Assembly: GCA_035499295.1 (NCBI GenBank) | Contig: DATJZG010000061.1 | Coordinates: 1-64,000 of the forward strand | Source: DATJZG01 sp035499295 | GTDB lineage: Bacteria; Myxococcota; Myxococcia; Myxococcales; Anaeromyxobacteraceae | Direction: 5' to 3' | DNA length: 64,000 bases | Shown: positions 24,729-32,900 of the stretch, piece after piece | Position numbering within the stretch: the stretch's first letter is position 1 | How the letters are laid out: each line of letters opens with the position of its first letter | Translations under genes and position numbers: made by a program | Notes under the pieces: model-generated | What the model saw: only the letters and a program-made list of their open reading frames with translations | Databases searched by the model: none | Told to the model about the DNA's origin: nothing

Positions 24729-25880
24729 GTGATCGGCGCCGAGAGGGTCGGAGCCATCCTGGCCGCAGGCGGATCGGGCCAGCGAGCCGGGGTGGCGAAG
24801 CAGTGGCTCGAACTCGCGGGCGAGACCGTCCTCCGGCGCGCCGCCCGGGCGCTCGCTTCCTGCGAGCTCGTCGACGAGATCGTGGCGGTGGTCCCGGCGG
24901 GCGAGGAGTCGAGGGGAGAGGTCGCCCTCGCCGGCCTCGGGCGCCCGCTGCGGGTGGTGGCCGGCGGGGATCGGCGCGCCGACTCGGTCCGCGCCGGGCT
25001 CGGCGCGCTCGAGGGATGCGACCTCGTCGTGGTCCACGACGCCGCCCGTCCCTTCGCAACCCCGGAGCTCGTCCGGAGGGTGGCGCTCGCCGCGGCCGAG
25101 CGGGGCGCCGCGCTGGCCGCGCTCCGGGCGACCGACACCGTGAAGCGCGGGGACGGGGATCGGGTGAAGGAGACCCTCGACCGCAGTGCTCTGTGGCTCG
25201 CCCAGACCCCCCAGGGCTTCCGCGCCTCGCTCCTGCGGCGGGCCTTCGCGGGTGCGGGAGAGGCGGCGACGGACGCCACCGACGAGTGCATGCTCGTGGA
25301 AAGGCTCGGAGAGCCGGTGGCGCTCGTCCCGGGAGAGCCCGGGAACTTCAAGATCACCGGTCCCGCCGATGTGGAGAAGGCGCGGGCGCTCCTCGCGCCG
25401 CCGGTGGCGATGGGGGTCGGTTACGACGTCCACCCCTTTGCCGCCGGTCGCAAGCTCGTCCTCGGAGGGGTCGAGTTCGAGGGGGACGGGCTCCTCGGCC
25501 ACTCCGATGCCGACATCTGCGCCCACGCCGTCGGCGACGCCATCCTGGGAGCCGCCGGTCTCGGCGATCTCGGCCGCCACTTCCCGGACACCGACCCCCG
25601 CTTCAAGGGGGTCTCCTCCCTCGTGCTGCTGCGCGAGATCGTGGCCAAGGCGGCCGCCGCGGGCTGGGCCGTCGGCAACTGCGACGTCACCCTGGCCGCG
25701 CGGCGCCCCAAGATCGCTCCCCGCGCCGAGGAGATGCGGGCGCGTCTCGGAGAGGCGCTCGGCATTCCCCCCTCCCGGGTGAACGTGAAGGCCACCACCG
25801 GGGAAGGGCTCGGGTTCGTGGGGCGCGGCGAGGGAATCGCCGCCCACGCGGTGGCCCTCCTGGTGCGGAGGGCAGGGTGA
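24729..25880 (+). CDS. ispDF: Bifunctional IspD-IspF of the MEP isoprenoid pathway
   Basis: 383-residue fusion. Residues about 1-225 are IspD (CDP-ME synthesis: GAILAAGGSGQRAGVAKQWL, VVHDAARPFATPE, TQTPQGF-like AQTPQGFRASLL). Residues about 226-383 are IspF (cyclisation to MEcPP: GVGYDVHPFAAGRKLVLGG, GHSDADICAHAVGDA, KATTGEGLGFVGRGEGI). IspE is not present nearby. The GTG at 24729 has GGAGG 6 nt upstream; the frame is open further 5' but without homology. Such fusions are known in several proteobacteria. Confidence 0.96.
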   Translation: MIGAERVGAILAAGGSGQRAGVAKQWLELAGETVLRRAARALASCELVDEIVAVVPAGEESRGEVALAGLGRPLRVVAGGDRRADSVRAGLGALEGCDLVVVHDAARPFATPELVRRVALAAAERGAALAALRATDTVKRGDGDRVKETLDRSALWLAQTPQGFRASLLRRAFAGAGEAATDATDECMLVERLGEPVALVPGEPGNFKITGPADVEKARALLAPPVAMGVGYDVHPFAAGRKLVLGGVEFEGDGLLGHSDADICAHAVGDAILGAAGLGDLGRHFPDTDPRFKGVSSLVLLREIVAKAAAAGWAVGNCDVTLAARRPKIAPRAEEMRARLGEALGIPPSRVNVKATTGEGLGFVGRGEGIAAHAVALLVRRAG

Positions 25881-26455
25881 GGGCGGAGGGAAGAGAGGAC
25901 GACCTGGCACCTCGCCCGGGGCGGTCCCCGATCTTCCCCGCGCTCGTCATCGGTGCCGCGCTCTGGCTCCTGTGGGACATGCGCTTGGACGTCGCCTACT
26001 TCGCTTCCTCGAAGGTGCCCATCGACCTCGGCGACCTGCGCTCCTTGCACCTCGAGCGGGCCCTGCCGAACCGGCTGGTGCGCGTCTCCGGGCCGCTCGT
26101 GGGCGCGGTGGGCGGCGTGGAGGGGCGAGCCGGCGAGCGCCGCCGGGTGAGCGGGCTCTTCGGCGCGAACCTCCTGGTCGACCGGCCCGCCGCCGCCTCT
26201 CCCGCCGCCGTCTACGAAGGGCGCTTGCTGCCGGCAAGCCGTCGCGTCGACTACGCCGCCTTCGCCGCCGAGCTCGAGAAGCAGGGGTGGGCGGGCGGGG
26301 AGCGCTTCATGGTCCTGCGCGAGGGAGAGCGGCCCGGGGCGCGCTACCGCGAGCCCCTCATCGCCTTGGGCCTCGTGTGCCTGGTGAGCTTCAACGCCGC
26401 CGTCCTCGCCCGCCGCGTCGTCCGGCGACGGACCCCAAGACCGGAGACCCCCTGA
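25877..26455 (+). CDS. Uncharacterised protein with two membrane segments
   Basis: 192 residues. An N-terminal hydrophobic segment (FPALVIGAALWLLW, about residues 20-35) and a C-terminal one (LIALGLVCLVSFNAAVLA, about 160-180) enclose a roughly 120-residue soluble loop (HLERALPNRLVRVSGPLVG ... VDYAAFAAELEKQGW). The loop probably faces the periplasm. Its GTG start overlaps the ispDF stop (GTGA), and cysS begins directly after its own stop, so the three are coupled. No family is recognised. Confidence 0.7.
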   Translation: MRAEGREDDLAPRPGRSPIFPALVIGAALWLLWDMRLDVAYFASSKVPIDLGDLRSLHLERALPNRLVRVSGPLVGAVGGVEGRAGERRRVSGLFGANLLVDRPAAASPAAVYEGRLLPASRRVDYAAFAAELEKQGWAGGERFMVLREGERPGARYREPLIALGLVCLVSFNAAVLARRVVRRRTPRPETP

Positions 26456-27904
26456 ATGACCATCAAGTTCTTCGACACCCTCTCCGGGGAGAAGCGAGAG
26501 TTCCTGCCGCTCGAGCCGGGCCGGGTCGGGCTCTACGCCTGCGGCCCGACGGTCTACGACCACGCCCACCTGGGGCACGCGCGCTGCTACGTGGTCTGGG
26601 ACGTGGTGGTCCGGCACCTGCGCGCCCGTGGCCTCTCGGTGCGCTACGTCCGGAACTTCACCGATGTGGACGACAAGATCATCAAGAGGGCGAACGAGCG
26701 CGGCGAGGACCCGGGCTCGCTCGCCCGGCGCTTCTCCGAGTCCTTCACCGAGGACATGGCCGCCATCGGGTGCCTGGCGCCGGACGCCGAGCCGCGGGTC
26801 ACCGAGCACATGCCCGAGATCGTCGCCCTCATCGAGAAGCTCGTGGAGCGCGGCTTCGCCTACGCCCCGGGCAACGGCGACGTCTACTACAGCGTGCGGA
26901 AGTTCCCCCGTTACATGGACCTCTCCAAGCGCAACCTCGAGGACCTGCAGGCCGGTGCCCGCGTCGAGCCCGGCGAGAGCAAGCGCGACCCGCTCGACTT
27001 CGCCCTGTGGAAGGGCGCGAAGCCGGGGGAGCCGTCCTGGGACTCGCCCTGGGGCAAGGGGAGGCCTGGGTGGCACATCGAGTGCTCGGCCATGACGCTC
27101 AAGCACCTGGGCGCGCCCTTCGACGTCCACACCGGTGGCAAGGATCTCGTCTTCCCTCATCACACCAACGAGATCGCCCAGTCGGCGGCGGCGCTCTCCG
27201 ACGCGCTCGACCCCCGGTCGTACGCCCGCTACTGGATGCACAACGGCTTCGTCGAGATCGACCAAGAGAAGATGTCGAAGTCGCTCGGGAACTTCTTCAC
27301 GGTGAAGGACCTCCTCGCCCGCTACGACGGGGAGGGGCTGCGGCTCTTCCTCCTCGGGACTCAGTACCGGAACCCCGTCAACTTCTCCGATGGCCTCCTC
27401 GCCGAGGCGGAGCAGAGGCTCGGCTACTTCTACGAGACTCTGGAGCGGGCCGACGAGCTCGCGAAGGGGGCCCCGGACGGCGGCGCGCCGAGCGGTTGGC
27501 TCGAGGGGTGCCGGGAAGCGCTCGACGACGACTTCAACACCGCCGCCGTCTTGGGCCTTCTCGCCGAGGCCTTCCGCGAGGCGAACGCGCTCGCCGACAG
27601 GAAGGGGAAGAAGACGGCCGAGGACCGGAGGGCGCTTCTCGGGTTCGCGCGGGACGCCCGGGAGGTGGGGGCGGAGCTCGGCATCCTCGGGCGGCGCCCG
27701 GCGGAGGCCCTCCAGGCGCTGCGCCAGAAGGCCGCGAAGCGTCGCGGGATCGACCCGGTGGCGGTGGAGGAGAAGCTCCGGGCGCGCGACGAGGCGAGGC
27801 GTGCGAAGGACTTCGCCCGCTCCGACGCCCTGCGGGACGAGCTCCTGGCGATGGGGGTGGCGATCAAGGACGGGCCCGCCGGGACGACCTGGAAGGTCGA
27901 GTAG
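26456..27904 (+). CDS. cysS: Cysteinyl-tRNA synthetase
   Basis: Class I synthetase charging tRNA-Cys. 482 residues. Seen are VGLYACGPTVYDHAHLGHAR (zinc Cys and HIGH-type motif), WHIECSAM and HHTNEIAQS (further zinc ligands), and KMSKSLGNFF, followed by the C-terminal DALR helical domain. It starts immediately after the stop of the two-TM gene. ispDF-cysS clustering is common in proteobacteria. Confidence 0.99.
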   Translation: MTIKFFDTLSGEKREFLPLEPGRVGLYACGPTVYDHAHLGHARCYVVWDVVVRHLRARGLSVRYVRNFTDVDDKIIKRANERGEDPGSLARRFSESFTEDMAAIGCLAPDAEPRVTEHMPEIVALIEKLVERGFAYAPGNGDVYYSVRKFPRYMDLSKRNLEDLQAGARVEPGESKRDPLDFALWKGAKPGEPSWDSPWGKGRPGWHIECSAMTLKHLGAPFDVHTGGKDLVFPHHTNEIAQSAAALSDALDPRSYARYWMHNGFVEIDQEKMSKSLGNFFTVKDLLARYDGEGLRLFLLGTQYRNPVNFSDGLLAEAEQRLGYFYETLERADELAKGAPDGGAPSGWLEGCREALDDDFNTAAVLGLLAEAFREANALADRKGKKTAEDRRALLGFARDAREVGAELGILGRRPAEALQALRQKAAKRRGIDPVAVEEKLRARDEARRAKDFARSDALRDELLAMGVAIKDGPAGTTWKVE

Positions 27905-28047
27905 CCCCTCTCGGCCGTGACGCAGCGCGCGATGCCGCAGGCGTCGGCGCGCCGCTCGCCGACGCCCCCACCGGGACGGGACGGACTCCCCCCGTGTAAG
28001 CCATTATTCCGGGCCACCCCGCACACGGAGCCACTCCGGAGGTGAAC

Positions 28048-30750
28048 ATGGCCCGAAGATCCCTCCCGGCGCTCGTCCTCGCCGCTCTCGCACTGGCTTG
28101 CAGCAGCTCGACCACCAACTACGCGTATTCGGGCACGCCCGCTAACACCGTCGCCGCGAATGCCTCCCTGAGCGCGCAGGTGCAGGTCACCTTCGACTCG
28201 CTCGGCATCCCCTACATCAACGCCTCGAGCGACGACGACGCGGCCTACGCCCTCGGCTACCTCCACGCCCGCGACCGGCTCTTCCAGATGGACGTCCTGC
28301 GCCGCGCCGGCCGGGGCCAGCTCGCCGCCATGCTCGGGGAGGCGGCCCTGTCGCAGGACGTGACCATCCGCACCCTCTTCACCACGCAGACCCCCACCGC
28401 GAGCGGCAGCTACCGCATCGAGGACGCGATCGCCGCGAGCCTCCCCGCGGCGATGACGTCGCTCCTGCAGGCCTACGCGAACGGAGTGAACCGATTCCTC
28501 GAGGACCTCCGGACCGGCGCCAACGGAGCGCAGGTCCCGCCCGAGTACGTGGCGCTCAACGTGGCCGACCCCACGCATCCCTACGAGCCCACCCCCTGGA
28601 CCATCGAGGACACCCTCGCCATCGGGCGGCTCCTCACCTTCCAGCTCTCCGAGTCGATCGAGGCCGAGGTGAACTACGGTCAGCTCGCCCAGGCCTTCCT
28701 CGCCGCCTGCGGCGCGACCCCGCCCTCGAGCTGCGCCATCCTGGGGCTCTTCGCTGACCTCACCCGCTCGGCGCCGGCGGCGAACGCCTTCATCATCCCC
28801 GACGCCAATCCGGAGCTGAAGTCGGGAGCGGTCGCCGCCGCCCCCTCCGTGCCCGGGCTCGCCGAGGCGCTCTCCCGGGCGGCGAGGTTCTCGGCGCTCT
28901 TGCCCCGCCTCGGCAAGAAGTTCGAGGTGGGCTCGAACAACTGGGTCCTCGCCCCCGCGCTCACCGCGGGCGGGGTCCTCGTCGCGAACGACCCCCACCT
29001 CTCCCTCACCAACCCCTCCATCTGGTACCTGGCGGAGATCTCCACCAACACCCGCAACGTGGGCGGCGTCACCTTCCCGGGCACTCCGGTCGTGCCCATC
29101 GGCCACAACGACTACATCGGCTGGGGCGACACTGTCGCCGGCTACGACGTGAGCGACATCTTCTTCTTCCCGGCGAACCCCGCGACCGGTCTGCCGGCCG
29201 GGGTCGCCCCCATTTTCGCGACGAGCGGCACCATCCAGGTCCGCGGCGGGGAGTCGGTCACCGAGACCATCCTCGTCGTCCCCGGCTATGGCCCGGTGAT
29301 CGCGGCCGGGACCACGAGCACCCCCTTCCTCACCGCGCGCTGGACCGGGCAGGAGGTCTCCGACGAGCTCCTCGCCTTCTTCGACCTGAACCAGGCGAAG
29401 AGCGTCGACGAGGCGGTCACCGCGCTCTCGCAGTTCGAGGTGGGGGCGCAGAACTTCGTCATCGGTGACGTGAACGGGAACATCGCCTACGACCCGCACG
29501 CCTACGTGCCCATCCGCTCCGCTGCCTGCTTCCAGGCCCCCTACGCCCCCTGGCTCCCCATGCCCGGGGGGGCCTGCGCCTGGACGGGCCGCATTGCCGA
29601 CTCGGCGCTTCCGTTCGTGAAGAACCCGTCCAAGAATCGGGTGGTCACGGCGAACAACGACATCACCGGCATCACCAAGGGGAACAACCCCGTTCAGGCC
29701 CCCTCCGGGACGACCGACTACGTCCACTACCTCTACTACACGAATGACCTCGGCTACCGCGCCACCCGCATCGAGCAGCGGCTCTCCGCGAAGAGCTCGG
29801 GCTACACCTTGGACGACATGAGCTCCATCCAGTCCGACGAGATGTCGCTCTTCGCCGCCGACCTCGTGCCCGGGCTCCTCGCCTGGTTCGCGGCGGACCC
29901 GACCGACGTCCAGGCGAACAAGCTCGAGGGAGCGGTGGCCCTGCTACAGGGCTGGGCCGACCCGGCGAACCCCCAACAGTTCCAGACCCCGAGCGGTCTT
30001 GCCACGAACGACCCCGGCTCGGCGGCGGTCTCCGACGCCGGGATCCTGGCGGCCTCGAACGCCTCCATGCTCTTCCACGCGCTCGTGCCGCGGCTCGCGA
30101 GCCGCATTGTCGACCCGGCGCTGGCCTCGGCGAACGTCGTCTTCGAGGGGGAGCCCCTCACGGCGGCGCAGATCGGGAACCTCGTCGACGACCAGTTCGT
30201 GGCGAAGTACCTCGTGGCCCTCTCGGCCTACGCCCAGGGCGGAGAGTCCTCGGTTCCGCTCGCGACCGGGCAGGCCTTCTGCGGCGGGAGCTGCGCTCCC
30301 CAGGCGGTCGAGGCGCTCAACGACGCCGTCACCTTCCTCGCCTCGGCGCCGGTGTTCGGGAGCGCCGTCACCACCGACTGGGTGTGGGGGCGCAAGCACA
30401 CCGTCACCTTCACCTCGGAGCTGAGCCCGTCCGTGACCCTCTTCGACTACGGGCCCTTCGCGAAGGGCGGCGGGCTCTTCACGGTGGACGTGGCGAACTT
30501 CGCCTTCTCGAACGACGGGCCGACCGGCTTCACCTTCGGCGCCGGGCCGAGCGTGCGCTTCGCCACCCAAATCGCGAGCGGGGCGGTGAAGTGGCGGGCG
30601 GTCTACCCCGGCGGCCAGCGGGACTACCCGTCGTGGCCCGGCTACCAGAACCAGGTGCCCACCTGGCTCACCTTCGGAACGAACGACCTGCCCTGGGGCG
30701 CCTCCGAGATCCAGGCGGCGGCGAAGAGCACGCTCGTCTTCACCCAATGA
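28048..30750 (+). CDS. Penicillin acylase family (Ntn-hydrolase) lipoprotein
   Basis: 900 residues. Signal peptide with Cys18 in LALACSSS, a probable lipobox. An alpha-chain region follows (DDDAAYALGYLHARDRLFQMD, LRRAGRGQLAAMLGE), then the predicted autocatalytic site with nucleophile Ser296 in EVGSNNWVLAP, and NDPHLSLTNPSIWY of the beta chain. It should mature by self-cleavage before Ser296 and hydrolyse an amide such as an acyl-homoserine lactone or a beta-lactam side chain; the substrate is undetermined. GGAGG lies 5 nt before the ATG. It stands alone in a 143-nt/31-nt setting between cysS and uvrB. Confidence 0.88.
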   Translation: MARRSLPALVLAALALACSSSTTNYAYSGTPANTVAANASLSAQVQVTFDSLGIPYINASSDDDAAYALGYLHARDRLFQMDVLRRAGRGQLAAMLGEAALSQDVTIRTLFTTQTPTASGSYRIEDAIAASLPAAMTSLLQAYANGVNRFLEDLRTGANGAQVPPEYVALNVADPTHPYEPTPWTIEDTLAIGRLLTFQLSESIEAEVNYGQLAQAFLAACGATPPSSCAILGLFADLTRSAPAANAFIIPDANPELKSGAVAAAPSVPGLAEALSRAARFSALLPRLGKKFEVGSNNWVLAPALTAGGVLVANDPHLSLTNPSIWYLAEISTNTRNVGGVTFPGTPVVPIGHNDYIGWGDTVAGYDVSDIFFFPANPATGLPAGVAPIFATSGTIQVRGGESVTETILVVPGYGPVIAAGTTSTPFLTARWTGQEVSDELLAFFDLNQAKSVDEAVTALSQFEVGAQNFVIGDVNGNIAYDPHAYVPIRSAACFQAPYAPWLPMPGGACAWTGRIADSALPFVKNPSKNRVVTANNDITGITKGNNPVQAPSGTTDYVHYLYYTNDLGYRATRIEQRLSAKSSGYTLDDMSSIQSDEMSLFAADLVPGLLAWFAADPTDVQANKLEGAVALLQGWADPANPQQFQTPSGLATNDPGSAAVSDAGILAASNASMLFHALVPRLASRIVDPALASANVVFEGEPLTAAQIGNLVDDQFVAKYLVALSAYAQGGESSVPLATGQAFCGGSCAPQAVEALNDAVTFLASAPVFGSAVTTDWVWGRKHTVTFTSELSPSVTLFDYGPFAKGGGLFTVDVANFAFSNDGPTGFTFGAGPSVRFATQIASGAVKWRAVYPGGQRDYPSWPGYQNQVPTWLTFGTNDLPWGASEIQAAAKSTLVFTQ

Positions 30751-30769
30751 AGGGGAGGGCTCCGGGCGT

Positions 30770-30775
30770 TACATT
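30770..30775 (+). promoter_or_regulatory. -10 element (TACATT) of uvrB, leaderless geometry
   Basis: TACATT stands 6 nt before the uvrB ATG, with no Shine-Dalgarno in between. The nearest purine run (AGGGGAGGG) is more than 20 nt upstream and cannot serve. No clear -35, and no LexA-type palindrome is recognised. Confidence 0.4.
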
Positions 30776-30781
30776 TGCCGG

Positions 30782-32872
30782 ATGCCCTTCGACCTCGCGA
30801 CGCAGTTCGAGCCCAGAGGCGACCAGCCCCGAGCCATCGGCGAGCTGGTCGCCGGGCTCGGCCGCGGCGACCGCCACCAGGTGCTGCTCGGGGTCACCGG
30901 CTCCGGAAAGACCTTCACCATCGCCAACGTGGTGGCCCGGGTGCAGCGGCCGACCCTGGTGATCGCTCACAACAAGACGCTCGCGGCCCAGCTCTACGGG
31001 GAGTTCAAGGAGCTCTTCCCCACCGCCGCGGTGCACTACTTCGTGAGCTACTACGACTACTACCAGCCGGAGGCCTACGTCCCCTCGACCGACACCTACA
31101 TCGAGAAGGACTCCTCCATCAACGACGAGATCGACCGGATGCGGCACGCGGCCACCCACGCGCTCCTCACCCGGAACGACGTCCTCATCGTCGCCTCGGT
31201 CTCCTGCATCTACGGCCTCGGCACCGCCGAGGCCTACTACGGGCTCCTGCAGCAGCTGGCGAGGGGACAGGAGTTCGTCCGCGATCGCTTCATCCGGTCC
31301 CTCATCGACATCCAGTACGAACGCAACGACACCGACTTCCACCGCGGCACCTTCCGGGTGCGGGGCGACACCATCGAGGTCTTCCCCCCCTACGAGGAGT
31401 CCAGGGCGGTGCGGCTCGAGTTCTTCGGGGACGTGGTGGAGCGCATCGCCGAGTTCGATCCCCTGCGCGGCACCGTCCTCGCCGAGCTCGACAAGGTCGC
31501 CATCTTCCCGAACAGCCACTACGTCTCCGCCCCCGAGGTGAGGCGCCGGGCCATCGAGGGGATCCGGGAGGAGCTCCGGCTGCGCCTCACCGAGCTCAAG
31601 GGCCACAACAAGCTCGTCGAGGCACAGCGGCTCGAGCAGCGGACCATGTTCGACCTGGAGATGCTCGAGCAGATGGGCTTCTGCACCGGCATCGAGAACT
31701 ACTCGCGCTGGCTCTCCGGACGGAAGGCGGGGGAGCCGCCGCCGTGCCTGCTCGACTACTTCCCGAAGGACTGGCTCCTCGTGGTGGACGAGTCGCACCA
31801 GACCCTGCCGCAGGTGGGAGGCATGTACCACGGGGACCGGAACCGGAAGGAGACGCTCGTCGAGTACGGTTTCCGGCTCCCCTCGGCTCTCGACAACCGG
31901 CCCCTGCGCTTCGAGGAATTCGAGTCCCACGTGGGCCAGGCCATCTACGTGTCGGCCACCCCGGCGTCCTACGAGCTCGAGAAGGCCGGGGGGGTGGTGG
32001 TGGAGCAGATCATCCGCCCCACCGGTCTCACCGACCCGGAGGTCGAGGTGCGCCCGGTGGGCTCGCAGGTGGACGACCTCCTCGCCGAGATCCGGAAGCG
32101 GGCCGAGGCTGGAGAGCGGGTGCTCGTCACCACGCTCACCAAGCGCATGGCGGAGGACCTGACCGAGTACTACACCGACGTCGGGGTGCGCTGCCGCTAC
32201 CTGCACTCGGACATCGACACCCTCGAACGCAGCGCCCTCATCCGCGACCTGCGCCGCGGGGAGTTCGACGCTCTCATCGGCATCAACCTGCTCCGGGAGG
32301 GGCTCGACCTGCCCGAGGTCTCGCTCGTCGCCATCCTCGATGCCGACAAGGAGGGATTCCTGCGCTCCGCCGTCTCGCTCGTCCAGACCATCGGGCGGGC
32401 CTCGCGCAACGTGGCCGGGAAGGTCATCCTCTACGCCGACTCCACCACCGACTCCATGCGCCGGGCCGTCTCCGAGACCGATCGCCGGCGCGAGATCCAG
32501 CGCCGCTACAACCTGGAGAACGGCATCACCCCGCAGACGGTGAAGCGCAACATCACCGACCTCTCCATGGCGGTGTACCAGGCGGACTACGTGACGGTGC
32601 CGCTCGCGGCCGAGGGCGCCGAGTACCAGAAGGAGCAGATCCCCGCCATCGTGGCCGAGCTGGAGGGGGAGATGCGGCGAGCGTCCGAGGCGCTGGAGTT
32701 CGAGAAGGCCGCCCAGCTGCGCGACCGCATCCTCTCGCTCCGGGACCTGGAGCTCGGGGTGACGCGGCGCGGGGCGGGGGCGAAGGGACTCCTCGGCAGC
32801 GGCGCCATGGCGGCGGCGGACGCGATGGGGAGGTCGGCGCAGCGGCGACCGCAGCGGCGCCGGAGGCGCTAG
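30782..32872 (+). CDS. uvrB: Excinuclease ABC subunit B
   Basis: Damage-verifying helicase-like subunit of nucleotide excision repair. 696 residues. Seen are the Walker A in GVTGSGKTFTIANVV, the beta-hairpin region VSYYDYYQPEAYVPSTDTYI, DESHQTLPQVGGMY, INLLREGLDLPEVSLVAILD and a C-terminal UVR domain (FEKAAQLRDRI) that contacts UvrC. uvrC follows 28 nt later. An Arg-rich tail (SAQRRPQRRRRR) ends the protein. Confidence 0.99.
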   Translation: MPFDLATQFEPRGDQPRAIGELVAGLGRGDRHQVLLGVTGSGKTFTIANVVARVQRPTLVIAHNKTLAAQLYGEFKELFPTAAVHYFVSYYDYYQPEAYVPSTDTYIEKDSSINDEIDRMRHAATHALLTRNDVLIVASVSCIYGLGTAEAYYGLLQQLARGQEFVRDRFIRSLIDIQYERNDTDFHRGTFRVRGDTIEVFPPYEESRAVRLEFFGDVVERIAEFDPLRGTVLAELDKVAIFPNSHYVSAPEVRRRAIEGIREELRLRLTELKGHNKLVEAQRLEQRTMFDLEMLEQMGFCTGIENYSRWLSGRKAGEPPPCLLDYFPKDWLLVVDESHQTLPQVGGMYHGDRNRKETLVEYGFRLPSALDNRPLRFEEFESHVGQAIYVSATPASYELEKAGGVVVEQIIRPTGLTDPEVEVRPVGSQVDDLLAEIRKRAEAGERVLVTTLTKRMAEDLTEYYTDVGVRCRYLHSDIDTLERSALIRDLRRGEFDALIGINLLREGLDLPEVSLVAILDADKEGFLRSAVSLVQTIGRASRNVAGKVILYADSTTDSMRRAVSETDRRREIQRRYNLENGITPQTVKRNITDLSMAVYQADYVTVPLAAEGAEYQKEQIPAIVAELEGEMRRASEALEFEKAAQLRDRILSLRDLELGVTRRGAGAKGLLGSGAMAAADAMGRSAQRRPQRRRRR

Positions 32873-32900
32873 GCGGGCGTAGGATGGGCCCCGTCTCTCC